Of a DNA stretch of 64,000 nt, positions 1 through 9,903 are shown piece by piece. Both the position numbers and the translations under genes were made by a program. This DNA is from Intrasporangiaceae bacterium URHB0013 (lineage in GTDB: Bacteria; Actinomycetota; Actinomycetes; Actinomycetales; Dermatophilaceae). Numbering within the stretch: the first letter of the stretch is position 1; every line of letters begins with the position of its first letter. The stretch spans positions 96,866 through 160,865 of the forward strand of contig JIBA01000003.1 of NCBI GenBank assembly GCA_000620545.1, given 5' to 3'. The notes under the pieces were generated by a model. It worked only from the letters and a program-made list of their open reading frames with translations. It searched no databases and was not told where the DNA came from.

Positions 1-281
1 ACGTTGTCGCGGACCGTCATGTGCTTGAACGCGGCGTAGTGCTGGAAGACGAATCCGATCCCGCGCCGCTGCGGCGGCTCGTCGGTGACGTCTCGGCCCT
101 CGATCGTCACGGTGCCGGAGTCGAGCTCCTCCAGCCCGGCGATCGAGCGCAGCAGCGTCGACTTGCCCGAGCCGCTCGGCCCGAGCAGGGCAGTGAGCGA
201 GCCGCTCGGGATGTCGAGGCTCACGTCGTCGAGCGCGGCGAACGAGCCGTAGTTCTTCCGGGCGCTGGTCACGGTGATCAT
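1..281 (-). CDS. cysA: Sulfate ABC transporter ATP-binding protein, N-terminal part
   Basis: ATPase subunit that powers sulfate/thiosulfate import on the cytoplasmic face of the membrane. Only about 93 N-terminal residues lie in the window. The protein starts [20 protein letters not shown] and carries a canonical Walker A (GPSGSGKST) near residue 36; the gene runs off the left edge. Its ATG overlaps the stop of cysW as ATGA, so it is the last visible gene of the sbp-cysT-cysW-cysA operon. The assignment to sulfate rather than another anion rests on the neighbouring permeases and binding protein. Confidence 0.9.
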   Translation of the reverse strand, partial: MITVTSARKNYGSFAALDDVSLDIPSGSLTALLGPSGSGKSTLLRSIAGLEELDSGTVTIEGRDVTDEPPQRRGIGFVFQHYAAFKHMTVRDN

Positions 282-1084
282 CGGTCGCTCCTCTTGCGGT
301 CGAGCACGGTCATGAGCAGGAGCACGACGAGTGCGATGCCCATGAGGAGGGTGGCGGCGGCATACGCGCCGTAGGTGTTGTGGTCGTCGATGTAGCGCGA
401 GTGCACGAGGAGTGTGAGCGTCTGCGAGACCCCGGGGAAACCGGAGCTCACCATGATCACGGCGCCGAACTCACCGAGGGCGCGGGCGACCGTGAGGACG
501 ACGCCGTAGGTCAGGCCCCAGCGGATCGCCGGGAGGGTGATGCGCCAGAACGTCTGCCACCCGTTGGCGCCCAGCGTCGAGGCGGCCTGCTCCTGCTCCT
601 GGCCGATCTCGTGCAGCACCGGCTCCACCTCGCGCACGACGAAGGGGAGTGTCACGAAGATCGTCGCGAGCACCATGCCCGGGATGCCGAAGATCACCTG
701 GAAGCCGGCCTGGTCGAGTGCGCCGAACCAGCCACCCGCACCCCACAACATGATCAGGGCGACGCCGACGACGATCGGCGACACCGCGAACGGCAGGTCG
801 ACGACGGCCTGGAGCAGCCCGCGTCCGCGGAAGCGCCCGCGCACGAGGGCGAGCGCGGTCGCGACGCCGAAGACGACGTTGACCGGCACGGTGATCGCGA
901 CGATGAGCAGTGACAGGTTGAGCGCCGACCTGGCGGCCGGCGTCGAGATCGAGGCGAGGAACTCGGACAGCCCGGGCTCGAACGTGCGCCAGAGGATGAC
1001 CCCGATCGGCACGGCGAGCAGGACGAAGAGGTAGCCGAGCGCGACGACGCGCAGTGACAGGCGGATGCCCCGGGAGACCCTCAT
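278..1084 (-). CDS. cysW: Sulfate ABC transporter permease CysW
   Basis: Inner-membrane permease that pairs with CysT to form the sulfate/thiosulfate channel. The 268-residue protein has about six hydrophobic segments. The EAA loop that contacts the ATPase reads [20 protein letters not shown] at about residues 163-182, and a GEFGAV motif typical of the sulfate permeases follows. Length and order match CysW. It overlaps cysT by 4 bp at its start and cysA by 4 bp at its end, so translation is probably coupled. Confidence 0.93.
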   Translation of the reverse strand: MRVSRGIRLSLRVVALGYLFVLLAVPIGVILWRTFEPGLSEFLASISTPAARSALNLSLLIVAITVPVNVVFGVATALALVRGRFRGRGLLQAVVDLPFAVSPIVVGVALIMLWGAGGWFGALDQAGFQVIFGIPGMVLATIFVTLPFVVREVEPVLHEIGQEQEQAASTLGANGWQTFWRITLPAIRWGLTYGVVLTVARALGEFGAVIMVSSGFPGVSQTLTLLVHSRYIDDHNTYGAYAAATLLMGIALVVLLLMTVLDRKRSDR

Positions 1085-2052
1085 GCGTCACGCTCCTCGC
1101 GTCGTTGGCTGCGGCCCGACACGACGCGCAGCAGGAGCAGCGTGACGAACGCGATCGCGAGCAGCGCGACCGAGACGGCGGCGGCGTTGAGCGGCCGGTC
1201 GATCTCGATCTGCTGCTGGATGTACTGGGAGGCCACCTGCGTCTCGCGGGGGATGTTGCCGCCGATGAGCACGACCGAGCCGTACTCCCCGATGGCGCGC
1301 GCGAAGGCTAGTCCGGTGCCGCTGAGGATCGCCGGGGCCAGTGTGGGCAGCACGATGCGGCGGAAGGTCGTCCACGTGGAGGCGCCGAGCGAGGCGGCGG
1401 CCTCCTCGACCTCGTGGTCGGCCTCGATGAGCACCGGCTGCACCGACCGTACGACGAACGGCAGGGTGACGAAGAGCAGCGCGACGACGAGGCCCCACCG
1501 CGTCGCGTTGAGCTCGACGCCGATGGGGCTGTTGGGGCCGTAGAGCGAGAGCAGCACGATGCTCGCGACGATCGTCGGCAGCGCGAACGGCAGGTCGATG
1601 ACGGCGTTGACGAAGCGCTTCCCGCGGAACTCATCACGCACGAGCACCCACGCGACGAGCGTCCCGACGACGGCGTTGACCAGCGCCACGATCGCCGAGA
1701 CGAGCACGGTCACCCACAGTGCGGCGACCGCGGCGGGCGCCGTCACCGCCTCCCAGAAGCCGGCCAGGCCCTCGTCGAAGGCCGCGACCGTCAGCGCCGC
1801 GAGCGGCAGCAGGACGATGACGCTGAGCCACAGGGTGACGACGCCGATGCCGAGTGGCCGACGCAGCGCCCGCAGGCCCCTCCCGTGGTGCTTCGGCCGC
1901 GCCGCGGCATCGCCTGGGTCGGCATACGGCGGGGCGCCACCTCCGTGAGGGTGTATGCCGTCCGGCGCGGTCGCGTCCGGACGCGGCGGCAGGGGCGCCA
2001 CGTCCGTTCCCGGACGCGGGCCCCTGCGCTGCTGGTCGGTGTCAGACGTCAC
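1081..2052 (-). CDS. cysT: Sulfate ABC transporter permease CysT
   Basis: First permease subunit of the sulfate importer. The 323-residue protein starts with a hydrophilic, Pro/Gly-rich extension of about 65 residues that typical CysT lacks. Six membrane segments follow, with an EAA loop (EEAAASLGASTWTTFRRIVL) and the GEYGSVVLIGG motif. It overlaps sbp upstream by 4 bp and cysW downstream by 4 bp. A start inside the extension is possible, but the ATG used here is in the usual overlapping position. Confidence 0.92.
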   Translation of the reverse strand: MTSDTDQQRRGPRPGTDVAPLPPRPDATAPDGIHPHGGGAPPYADPGDAAARPKHHGRGLRALRRPLGIGVVTLWLSVIVLLPLAALTVAAFDEGLAGFWEAVTAPAAVAALWVTVLVSAIVALVNAVVGTLVAWVLVRDEFRGKRFVNAVIDLPFALPTIVASIVLLSLYGPNSPIGVELNATRWGLVVALLFVTLPFVVRSVQPVLIEADHEVEEAAASLGASTWTTFRRIVLPTLAPAILSGTGLAFARAIGEYGSVVLIGGNIPRETQVASQYIQQQIEIDRPLNAAAVSVALLAIAFVTLLLLRVVSGRSQRREERDA

Positions 2053-3086
2053 TGCGTCGCCTGGTCGTAGATCTTGGCGATGTCACCGACGTCCTTCTTG
2101 AAGAGCGTGCTGTCGACCGTCTTCCATCCACCGAGGTCGGCGATCGTCCAGAGCTTCGTCGGGTCCGGGAACTTCGAGGCGTACTCCGCGGCGACCGTCT
2201 CGTCGACGGGGCGGAAGCCGGCCTCGGCGAGGAGCTTCTGCGCCTCCGGCGTGTAGAGGTACTCGTTGAACGCCGTGGCCTTGGCGAGGTTCGTGCTGCC
2301 CTTGAGGACGGCGGCGGGGTTCTCGATCTTGAAGGTGGTCGGCGGCGTCACGTGCTCGACGGGGTCGCCGTTCTTCTCGATGAAGAGGGCCTCGTTCTCG
2401 TAGCTGAGGAGCACGTCGCCGCTGCCCTGAAGGAACGTCTCGGTCGCCTCACGGCCCGACTTCGGCTGGACCTTCACGTGGTCCTTGACGAGGGCCGAGA
2501 CGTACGCCAGACCAGCCGCCTTGTCGGCGCCGCCGGTGCTCTTGGCGGCATACGGGGCGAGGAGGTTCCACTTCGCCGAGCCGGACGAGAAGGGGTTGGG
2601 GGTGACGACCTCGACGCCGGGCTTGAGCAGGTCGTCCCAGTCCTGAATGCCCTTGGGGTTGCCCTTGCGCACGACGATGGTCACGACCGAGCCGAAGGGG
2701 ATCCCCTTGTGAGCGTTCGCGTTCCAGCCCGCGTCCACGAGACCCGCGTCGACGAGGCGCGTGATGTCGGGCTCGACCGAGAAGTTGACGAAGTCGGCCT
2801 CCGCGCCCGCGGCGACCTTGCGGCTCTGGTCGCCCGACGCGCCGTAGCTCTGCTGGAACTGCACGCCCCGGCCAGCCTCGGTCTTCTGGAAGGTGGGGAT
2901 GACGACGTCGAAGCCGACCTTCGGGACGGCGTACGCGTAGAGGTTGATGGTGCTCGTCGCGGCGCCACCGGCGGCGGCCGTACCCGCCGCGGCGGTGGAG
3001 TCGCTGGCCCCGCCTCCGGCACATGCCGTCAGGCCGAGGGTCGCCGTGACGGCGATGGCTGCGATGGCGATCGAGGGGCGGCGCAT
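2049..3086 (-). CDS. sbp: Sulfate-binding lipoprotein
   Basis: Extracytoplasmic solute-binding lipoprotein that delivers sulfate or thiosulfate to CysTW. The 345-residue protein begins with a lipoprotein signal (MRRPSIAIAAIAVTATLGL, then TAC lipobox, Cys at about residue 22). The SBP family core follows, with NLYAYAVPKVGFDVVIPTF near residues 47-65 and the conserved segment FVNFSVEPDI. I chose the ATG at 3086 over one 24 codons upstream because a good ribosome site (CAGGAG) sits 7 bp before it and the signal peptide begins there. First gene of the operon. Confidence 0.92.
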   Translation of the reverse strand: MRRPSIAIAAIAVTATLGLTACAGGGASDSTAAAGTAAAGGAATSTINLYAYAVPKVGFDVVIPTFQKTEAGRGVQFQQSYGASGDQSRKVAAGAEADFVNFSVEPDITRLVDAGLVDAGWNANAHKGIPFGSVVTIVVRKGNPKGIQDWDDLLKPGVEVVTPNPFSSGSAKWNLLAPYAAKSTGGADKAAGLAYVSALVKDHVKVQPKSGREATETFLQGSGDVLLSYENEALFIEKNGDPVEHVTPPTTFKIENPAAVLKGSTNLAKATAFNEYLYTPEAQKLLAEAGFRPVDETVAAEYASKFPDPTKLWTIADLGGWKTVDSTLFKKDVGDIAKIYDQATQ

Positions 3087-3180
3087 GGTCGGCTCCTGAG
3101 GGGTGAGTGCGGCATCGGGGGTCGGGGGGTCGCGCCGCGGGTACGTCGCGCCGGGCAAGGCGGCAGCCGGTGCTGCTTTC

Positions 3181-3208
3181 CTATCCGATGCATGGGAGTT
3201 TCGAATAG
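3181..3208. promoter_or_regulatory. Imperfect dyad upstream of the sulfate operon
   Basis: CTATCCG and CGAATAG form an inverted repeat (6 of 7 positions) with a 14-bp spacer, about 95 bp before the sbp start, in the only AT-richer patch of the region. The location suits an operator for sulfur-responsive control. The binding protein is unknown and I could not place a convincing -35/-10 pair. Confidence 0.3.
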
Positions 3209-3315
3209 CAGCGCGTTACTGGTCAAATAACTCGGCATTATGTCTCAGAGTGTGGTCCGGCACCGCTCGGCAGCCGCCGGTCGACGACCGCGGCGTCGCC
3301 CCGGGGCCGCCGTGC

Positions 3316-3798
3316 TCAGTCGGCGCGCGACAGGGACCGGACGCGCAGCAGCGGCCCCACCATCGACGTGGTGGCCATGTCGGTGACGGCGTCCCCGGTC
3401 ACGGTGACGCGTGCGCCCGGCTCGGCGTCGAGCACCCACCCGGCCGGGAGCATCAGCTCCCACGTCGTGCCGTCGTCGGCGTCGAGCACGAGGGGCTGCA
3501 TCTCCACCTCGACGCGCCTCAGCGTGCCGCGGGCGACCACCGTCGCAGCCTGGCGGGACGTCGCCGCGCGAGCGGCCCGTCGCAGCTCCTCCGGGACACC
3601 GCCGGGCGGGCGCCCTTCACCCCCAGCCGGATCGACCTGACGGCCGGACGCGGGTGGGTCCGCCCCCTCGGGCTGTTCGGGATGCGGCTCACCGGGCCCG
3701 GGTGGCCGGCCTCCGGCCGGACGCCGAGCGGGGAGGCCCCGGCGGCTGCCGGGACCTCCCCGTCGTTCGGGGCCTGCTGGCCCCCGTTGGTCGTTCAC
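3316..3798 (-). CDS. Hypothetical protein behind the secreted protease
   Basis: Not recognised. The 160-residue product has a Pro/Gly/Arg-rich first part (about 65 residues) and then a compact, protein-like region (from about VPEELRRAARAATSR) with alternating beta-type segments such as VVARGTLRRVEVEMQPLVL and WVLDAEPGARVTVTGD. That is reminiscent of a small OB-like or beta-barrel domain. The GTG start lies 3 bp after the protease stop on the same strand, so it is probably read through from the protease gene. The low-complexity N-terminus makes the start uncertain. Confidence 0.5.
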   Translation of the reverse strand: MNDQRGPAGPERRGGPGSRRGLPARRPAGGRPPGPGEPHPEQPEGADPPASGRQVDPAGGEGRPPGGVPEELRRAARAATSRQAATVVARGTLRRVEVEMQPLVLDADDGTTWELMLPAGWVLDAEPGARVTVTGDAVTDMATTSMVGPLLRVRSLSRAD

Positions 3799-3800
3799 CC

Positions 3801-6800
3801 CTACGGCACGTCCACCCGCACGATGGTCGGGTTGGGCAGGCCCTCGGAGCCGCTGTAGGCCACGGATCCGAGCCACTTGCCGGCCGTCAGTCCGGCGAAC
3901 GCGAGCCGGATCGTGCCGGTCTGGCCAGTGACTGCCTGCGTCGGCCCGGTGACCGTCATGTTGGCGGGGGAGGCGGGAGCGTCACCCAGCAGCCAGGTGT
4001 GCAGCCGGTACGGCGACGAGACGTCGACGCCCCAGCCCTGGACCACGACGGTGTACGTGCCGGCGGCCGGGTTCACGAGGTTGACCTCCTCGGCCGACGT
4101 GCCCGAACCGCTCGACCCGACCTGCGTCGTGCCGTTGAAGACGCACATGTCGATGTCGCTGCCGGGCTTGACGTCGGCGTCGAACAGGCCGAACCGGGCG
4201 TACGTCATGCCGGCCGGCACGACGACGTCGTGCTTCGCGGCGTTCGGTGAGCTCAGCGAGCACGTCGAGTCGGTCGGGTCGTCGGCCACCGTGCCCGGCG
4301 TCACGACTGCCGGCACGAGCCCGCGCGCCGCCGTGCTGAACGGCCCGGTGTAGCCGAAGGTCACGTCGTACGACGTGCCCGCGACCGGAGCCGTGACCGT
4401 CCGCGGTGCGGCCAGGGCGACGGGCCGCACGACGATCGGCGAACGCACGACGTGCTTGCCATCGGCCCACGTGAGGTTTCCGGCGGTGTACTGGTTGACG
4501 GCCGCGGTCGTCCGCTCCAGCCGCACGGTGAACGTGCCGGACTGGCCCGGTGCCAGGTTCAGCGTGGACGGCGAGACCGTCACGTTGAGCCCCGGCACGC
4601 TGGCCGACGCCGTGTACACGGACGACGCGGAGCCGACGTTGGTGACCTTGCGGGTGACCGTCTGGACGCCGGCGAGGTCACCGACGGCGATCGAGGCCCC
4701 GTTGAAGTCGCTCGCGTCGGTCTTGAAGCCGGCAGCCGTCAGGGCCGAGCAGGTCGCGGGCCCGACGGCGCTCGAGCTGCCGCAGAGGAAGGCGAGCCAG
4801 TCGTTCCAGCCGCTGTCGTAGACGAGGCCGGGGTCGGCCGCAGCGTTCGGCTTCACGTGGCCGGCGCCCTGCGCGAAGGCCAGCGCGGCCGCGGACACGT
4901 CGTCCTTGACGTCATAGCCGGTCGTCATGAGCGCGCTCTTGACGGCCATCGGCGACCAGCTCGGGTGCAGGTCCTTGAGCAGGGCGGCGAGTCCCGCGAC
5001 GTGCGGGGCCGACATCGACGTGCCGGAGAGCAGGTTGAAGCCGTATCCACGGTTCGTCGACGGCGAGACCGCCGCGAGGATGTCCTGCCCCGGCGCCATG
5101 ACGTCCGGCTTGAGCAAGTCACCGCCGCCGGCGAGAAGCGGGCCGCGCGAGGAGAACGAGGCCGTGAACGGTGCAGGCGCGTTGGTGACGAGCTCGGCCT
5201 TGTTGATCGTCGCGGTCGCCCCTGCCGTGGCCGCGTACGCCTTGACGGCAGCGCGGTCGGTGTCCGCCAGGTGCACCGTCGGCACGATGTGCAGGTCGGC
5301 GTTGATCGAGTTCGGCGAGGTGTTGACGAGGATCATGCCGACGCCGCCGGCCTCCTGGACCGCGAGGCTCTTGTTGGTGCGGCCCGTGACGCCACGGTCG
5401 CAGACCACGATCTTGCCGGCCACCTTGGCCGGGTCGAGCACCTTGGCACCGTCCGCGCTCGAGTAGCAGAGCGACAGCTTCGTGGCGTCTGCTCCGGGCA
5501 GGCCCACCGCGTTGGCGTCGACGAGCGGTGCGCTGACAGCGCTGGCGGCGATGCTCGCGCCGTTGTAGGTCGAGCCGTTGCCGAGCGTGACCGAGCCGCG
5601 TCCGTCACGGTTGTGCGTGCCGGCGGCGACAGTGGTCACCCACGGCGACGGGTGGGCGACGGTCGAGGCCGTCGGCCCGCTGTTGCCGGCCGAGGCCGAG
5701 ACGAAGATGCCGGCGTTGGCCGCGAAGAGGAAGGCGATCTCGGCCGGGTCGGCGAAGTTGGTCAGCGAGCCGCTGACCGAGTAGTTGATGACGTCGACGC
5801 CGTCGGCGACGGACTGGTCGATGGCCGCCACGAGGTCGGAGGTCGTGCCGCCCGCCGTGTCACCGCTCTCCGTCGACCACAGCGCCTTGTACGTCGAGAT
5901 GCGGGCTCGCGGTGCGATGCCGCTGATGCCGTTGGGGGCGATGCCCGCGGCGGCGCCGCTGACCGGCACGGCGTGGTTGCCGCCCGAGGTGCTCGAGGTG
6001 TGCGTCCCGTGACCGTTGTAGTCACGCGGGGAGTTGAACTCCCACGGCTTGTCCCTGTCGATCGCGGCGTTGCCGCCCTGGCCCTCGTTGAAGTACCGGG
6101 CCCCGATGAGCTTCTGGTTGCAGAGCGAGTTGTTCCACTGCTCGCCGTTCTGGCACTTCGCGTTCCAAGCCGGGATCTGCTGGTACGCAAGGCGGCCCGT
6201 GGCTGCGCGCGTCGGGATGCCGTTCGCGTCGACGCGGTCGGTGAACGACAGCGACTCGGGCCAGATGCCGGAGTCGATGATCCCGATGACGATGTCCTCA
6301 CCCGCACTCTTCGTGCCGCCGAGCTGGTCCCAGAGGCCGCCCTTGTCCGTGAGGCCGAGGAAGCCGGGCGTCGTCGACGTGTCGATGGTGTACGTCTGCT
6401 GCTTGGAGACGGCGAGGACGCCGGCCGTCGAACGCATCGCCTTGGCCTGGGCACCGGTGAGGCGCGCGGCGAAGCCGTTGTAGGTGTAGGCGTAGTCGTA
6501 GAGCCGCGTGGTGGCACCGACCGAGCGCAGGGCGTTCCCGTGCTTGCTCTTGAGGTTGTCGGCCCAGCGCGTCACGGCGGTCGACGTGACGTCGATCTTG
6601 GAGCCCTTGGCGGGCTTCGTTGCGGCGTAGCCGGGGGTGGACCCGTCGTAGGCGACGACCGGGAGGTCGGCCATCTGGACGACGTAGACGCCGTCGGTGT
6701 CGACGCTGCCGGCGGCTGCCGGGGCGGCGGAGGTGGAGGAGGCGGCGGCGGTGGAGGCGGCGTCGGCCGCCCCGGTCCCGGCGACGCTGAGGGCTAGCGG

Positions 6801-6836
6801 CACTGCGGCGAGCGCCGCAAACCATCGACGATTCAT
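3801..6836 (-). CDS. Secreted S8 (subtilisin) family serine protease, cucumisin-like
   Basis: Extracellular endopeptidase of 1011 residues. Order: signal peptide (1 to about 27), inhibitor-I9 type propeptide (about 48-145), and a subtilisin catalytic domain with Asp188 (IGIIDSGIWPES), His276 (YNGHGTHT), oxyanion Asn385 (ASAGNSG) and Ser607 (LSGTSMSAPH). A PA domain is inserted between Asn and Ser (about 445-550). Fibronectin-like and C-terminal beta domains follow, including VTRKVTNVGSASSVY. This architecture matches cucumisin/plant-type subtilases found in actinobacteria. The start at 6836 has AGGAG 6 bp upstream and opens directly into the signal peptide; the frame extends 28 codons further but without a ribosome site. 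Confidence 0.93.
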   Translation of the reverse strand: MNRRWFAALAAVPLALSVAGTGAADAASTAAASSTSAAPAAAGSVDTDGVYVVQMADLPVVAYDGSTPGYAATKPAKGSKIDVTSTAVTRWADNLKSKHGNALRSVGATTRLYDYAYTYNGFAARLTGAQAKAMRSTAGVLAVSKQQTYTIDTSTTPGFLGLTDKGGLWDQLGGTKSAGEDIVIGIIDSGIWPESLSFTDRVDANGIPTRAATGRLAYQQIPAWNAKCQNGEQWNNSLCNQKLIGARYFNEGQGGNAAIDRDKPWEFNSPRDYNGHGTHTSSTSGGNHAVPVSGAAAGIAPNGISGIAPRARISTYKALWSTESGDTAGGTTSDLVAAIDQSVADGVDVINYSVSGSLTNFADPAEIAFLFAANAGIFVSASAGNSGPTASTVAHPSPWVTTVAAGTHNRDGRGSVTLGNGSTYNGASIAASAVSAPLVDANAVGLPGADATKLSLCYSSADGAKVLDPAKVAGKIVVCDRGVTGRTNKSLAVQEAGGVGMILVNTSPNSINADLHIVPTVHLADTDRAAVKAYAATAGATATINKAELVTNAPAPFTASFSSRGPLLAGGGDLLKPDVMAPGQDILAAVSPSTNRGYGFNLLSGTSMSAPHVAGLAALLKDLHPSWSPMAVKSALMTTGYDVKDDVSAAALAFAQGAGHVKPNAAADPGLVYDSGWNDWLAFLCGSSSAVGPATCSALTAAGFKTDASDFNGASIAVGDLAGVQTVTRKVTNVGSASSVYTASASVPGLNVTVSPSTLNLAPGQSGTFTVRLERTTAAVNQYTAGNLTWADGKHVVRSPIVVRPVALAAPRTVTAPVAGTSYDVTFGYTGPFSTAARGLVPAVVTPGTVADDPTDSTCSLSSPNAAKHDVVVPAGMTYARFGLFDADVKPGSDIDMCVFNGTTQVGSSGSGTSAEEVNLVNPAAGTYTVVVQGWGVDVSSPYRLHTWLLGDAPASPANMTVTGPTQAVTGQTGTIRLAFAGLTAGKWLGSVAYSGSEGLPNPTIVRVDVP

Positions 6837-6992
6837 GGTTCTCCTGAGGTGTTTTCCCCGAGCCGGCGCATGGGCGGACTGCTGCACCCATGTGGCAAGG
6901 ACCATAACCGCGCAGGCCACCTTTTGGGGAGGGTTCTGCGCGAATGACTTCCTGCCCTTGACGTGGTCCTTCAGCCGTTCGTGTCGGGCCCC

Positions 6993-9356
6993 TCAGCGGC
7001 CTCCGGGCCCACCTTCGAGCATCGCGCGCGGGACATTCAGCTCGCCTGGACCACCGGCGTGGCGCAGCGTCAGGTCCAGCAGGGCGATCGCACCCGCCTT
7101 GTCGAGCGGCTCGTTGCCGTTGCCGCACTTCGGCGACTGGATGCACGAGGGGCAGCCCTCTGGACACTCGCAGGCCGCGATGGCCTCGCGGGTGGCGCCG
7201 AGCCACGCCCGGATCCGCCTGTAACCGCGCTCGGCGAAGCCCGCCCCACCCGGATGTCCGTCGTAGATGAGGATCGTCGGCAGGCCGGTGTCCGGGTGCA
7301 GCGCCGTCGAGACCCCGCCGATGTCCCACCGGTCGGCCGTGGCGAAGAGCGGGAGCATCCCGATCGCGGCGTGCTCGGCGGCGTGCGCGGCCCCGGGTAT
7401 GCCGTCCTCCGTCACGCCTGCGGCCGCAAGCTGCTCGACGGGCATCGTCCACCACACCGCCTTCGTCGCGAGCGACCGCGGCGGCAGGTCGAGCGGGTGC
7501 TCTCCGAGCACCTCGCCGCCAGGCAGGCGGCGCAGGAACGAGGTGACCTGGTGGCGTACGGTCACGTGGCCGAAGGAGCACCGCAGCGGTCCCCAGTCCT
7601 CGTGCTCGGTCTCGTGCACGATCTGGAAGTCGCTGACCGACTGCGCCTGGGTCGTCCACCCCGGATCACCGCGCACGGCGAAGGCGGCATGGTCGTCGAG
7701 GTCGAGCTCGGTGATCACCCAGGTCTGGCCCTGGTGGAGGTGCACCGCGCCGGTGTGCACCTGCGAGTGCGCGCTCGAGTCGTCGACGGTGCCGACGACC
7801 CGGCCGGTGCGGGTCTCGATGATCCGGACCGGCTCACCCGCCCCGCGCAGCGACAAGTGGTCGGCGGGCCGGTCCTCCCGCCCCCAGAACCAGCCGCGCG
7901 GCCGCTTCCTGAGGATGCCGCGGCCGACGAGCGCGTCGAGCAGCACGCGCGTCTGCGGCCCGAAGATCGCGATGTCCGCCTCCGTCACCGGCAGCTCCGC
8001 CGCGGCCGCGGCGAGGTGCGGCCCGAGGACGTGCGGGTTGTCGGGGTCGACGACCGTGGCCTCGATGCCGCGGCCGAAGATCGCCTCGGGATGGTGCACG
8101 ACGAACGTGTCGAGCGGGTCGTCGGCGGCGACGAGGACGGCGAGCGACCGCTCGCCGGAGCGGCCGGCCCGACCGGCCTGCTGCCACAGCGACGACAGGG
8201 TTCCGGGCCACCCCGCGAGCAGGACGGCGTCGAGGCCGCTGACGTCGACGCCGAGCTCGAGGGCGTTGGTCGCGGCGAGGCCGAGCAGCTCCTTGGCGCG
8301 CAGCGACCGCTCGAGCTCGCGCCGCTCCTCGGGCAGGTAGCCGCCGCGGTAGGCAGCGACGCGGTGCTCATCGGTGACGGCCACCCGCTCCTTCGCGATC
8401 CGCGCCACCACCTCGACCCCGGCGCGCGAGCGCGCGAAGGCCACGGTCTGCACCTGCTCGCGCACGCACCCGGCGAGCAGCTCGCCGGTCTCGGTGATGG
8501 TGCTGACGCGCTGCGGCTGTCCGGTCTCGTCGACGAGCAGCGGCGGCTCCCAGAGGGCGAAGGTCATCGACGCCCGTGGCGACCCGTCGCGCGTCACCGG
8601 GGTGACCGGCATACCGAGGAGTCGGGAGGCGTGCTCCTCGGGGTCGGCCACGGTCGCGGACGCGAAGACGAAGGTCGGCTCGGAGTGGTAGCGCGCGGCC
8701 ACCCGGCGCAGCCGTCGCAGCACCGCGGCCATGTGGGCGCCGAAGACGCCCTTGTAGACATGGCACTCGTCGACGACGACGTAGCGCAGCGCCCGCAGGA
8801 ACGAGCTCCACCGCTCGTGACCCGGTAGCAGGGAGTGGTGCAGGAGGTCCGGGTTGGTCAGCACCAGGTTGGCGTGGTCGCGGATCCAGCGTCGCTCGTC
8901 GGTGGGCGTGTCACCGTCGTACGTCGCAGGCCGCACCGCGGGCAGCGCGAGCCGGTCGATGCGGCTGAGCTGGTCCGCCGCGAGGGCCTTGGTGGGGGAG
9001 AGGTAGAGCGCCGTCGCGCCGCGGCCGTTCGGTGCTCCGGCGCCGGCGATGAGGTCGGTGAGGATCGGCAGGTGGTAGCCGAGGCTCTTGCCCGACGCGG
9101 TGCCGGTGCTGACCACGACGTGTCGTCCGGCGTGCGCGGTCTGCGCCACCTCGACCTGGTGCGACCACGGGGCCTCGATGCCGGAGGCCAGCAGGGCGCC
9201 GAGCAGCGTCGGCTCGACCCACTCGGGCCAGGCGCCGAGGAGGGCCCGGCGCGCAGGCACTTCGTGCACGTGCACCAGTCGCTCGGGATGGTCGCCGACG
9301 AGCGTGCGCAGGAGGTCCTCCGGCACGCGTCCCGTGGGCGCTGACTCCCCGTTCAT
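6993..9356 (-). CDS. mrfA: DEAD/DEAH-box helicase of the MrfA (DUF1998) family
   Basis: ATP-dependent superfamily 2 DNA helicase, 787 residues. Helicase motifs are clear: Walker A STGTASGKS (about 83-91), Walker B DECH (VVVDECHVYKG), and motif VI QQAGRAGRSG. Near the C-terminus is the four-cysteine cluster CECPEGCPSCIQSPKCGNG typical of MrfA/YprA, whose Bacillus homologue repairs mitomycin-type DNA damage. The function here is inferred from that family. I chose ATG 9356 because a -10-like TACGGT ends 8 bp before it, which suggests a leaderless transcript. The gene is divergent from the STAS gene. Confidence 0.88.
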   Translation of the reverse strand: MNGESAPTGRVPEDLLRTLVGDHPERLVHVHEVPARRALLGAWPEWVEPTLLGALLASGIEAPWSHQVEVAQTAHAGRHVVVSTGTASGKSLGYHLPILTDLIAGAGAPNGRGATALYLSPTKALAADQLSRIDRLALPAVRPATYDGDTPTDERRWIRDHANLVLTNPDLLHHSLLPGHERWSSFLRALRYVVVDECHVYKGVFGAHMAAVLRRLRRVAARYHSEPTFVFASATVADPEEHASRLLGMPVTPVTRDGSPRASMTFALWEPPLLVDETGQPQRVSTITETGELLAGCVREQVQTVAFARSRAGVEVVARIAKERVAVTDEHRVAAYRGGYLPEERRELERSLRAKELLGLAATNALELGVDVSGLDAVLLAGWPGTLSSLWQQAGRAGRSGERSLAVLVAADDPLDTFVVHHPEAIFGRGIEATVVDPDNPHVLGPHLAAAAAELPVTEADIAIFGPQTRVLLDALVGRGILRKRPRGWFWGREDRPADHLSLRGAGEPVRIIETRTGRVVGTVDDSSAHSQVHTGAVHLHQGQTWVITELDLDDHAAFAVRGDPGWTTQAQSVSDFQIVHETEHEDWGPLRCSFGHVTVRHQVTSFLRRLPGGEVLGEHPLDLPPRSLATKAVWWTMPVEQLAAAGVTEDGIPGAAHAAEHAAIGMLPLFATADRWDIGGVSTALHPDTGLPTILIYDGHPGGAGFAERGYRRIRAWLGATREAIAACECPEGCPSCIQSPKCGNGNEPLDKAGAIALLDLTLRHAGGPGELNVPRAMLEGGPGGR

Positions 9357-9531
9357 GTGGAGCAACCGTATGCGGTCGGGGTACGGTAACCGACGTGCGG
9401 GGCATGTTACTGCGCAGTCAGTCAAGCAGGGTGAACGGGACCGGCCGGGAACGGTAGCCCGACGTCAGGACCGGGCCAGCGCGACCGCGCGACCGGAGGC
9501 TTTGCAAGTGTGGGCACAGGAAGGGGCACAG

Positions 9532-9903
9532 GTGGATCTCTCGATCACCCGAGCCGACCATGGCGAGCAGACCGTGGTGCACCTCGGCGGCGAGATCGAC
9601 GTGTACACCGCGCCGCTCGTGCGCGAGAAGCTCGACGAGCAGATCCAGAGCGGCCGCACGCAGCTCGTCGTCGACCTGACGGACGTGACCTTCCTCGACT
9701 CGACGGGGCTCGGGGTCCTCGTCGGGCGGCTCAAGCTGGCCCGGACGCAGGGTGGGTCCATGCGTCTCGTCGGCACTGACGACCGGGTCCTCAAGGTCTT
9801 CTCCATCACCGGCCTCGACAAGGTCTTCGAGATCCATCCCGATCTCGACTCGGCTCTCGCCGCGAGCGAGGCCGGGCTGAGCGCCACGGGCGAGGGGTCC
9901 TGA
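9532..9903 (+). CDS. STAS-domain anti-sigma factor antagonist (BldG/RsbV type)
   Basis: Small cytoplasmic switch protein of 123 residues that, in its unphosphorylated form, would bind an anti-sigma kinase and free a sigma factor. It shows the STAS core and the phosphorylation motif FLDSTGLGVLVGR, whose Ser is the expected regulatory site. The GTG start at 9532 has GGAAGG about 6 bp upstream; an earlier in-frame start would add residues unlike the family. No anti-sigma kinase or sigma factor is adjacent. In many actinobacteria this gene sits near the helicase seen here (general knowledge). Confidence 0.88.
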   Translation: MDLSITRADHGEQTVVHLGGEIDVYTAPLVREKLDEQIQSGRTQLVVDLTDVTFLDSTGLGVLVGRLKLARTQGGSMRLVGTDDRVLKVFSITGLDKVFEIHPDLDSALAASEAGLSATGEGS

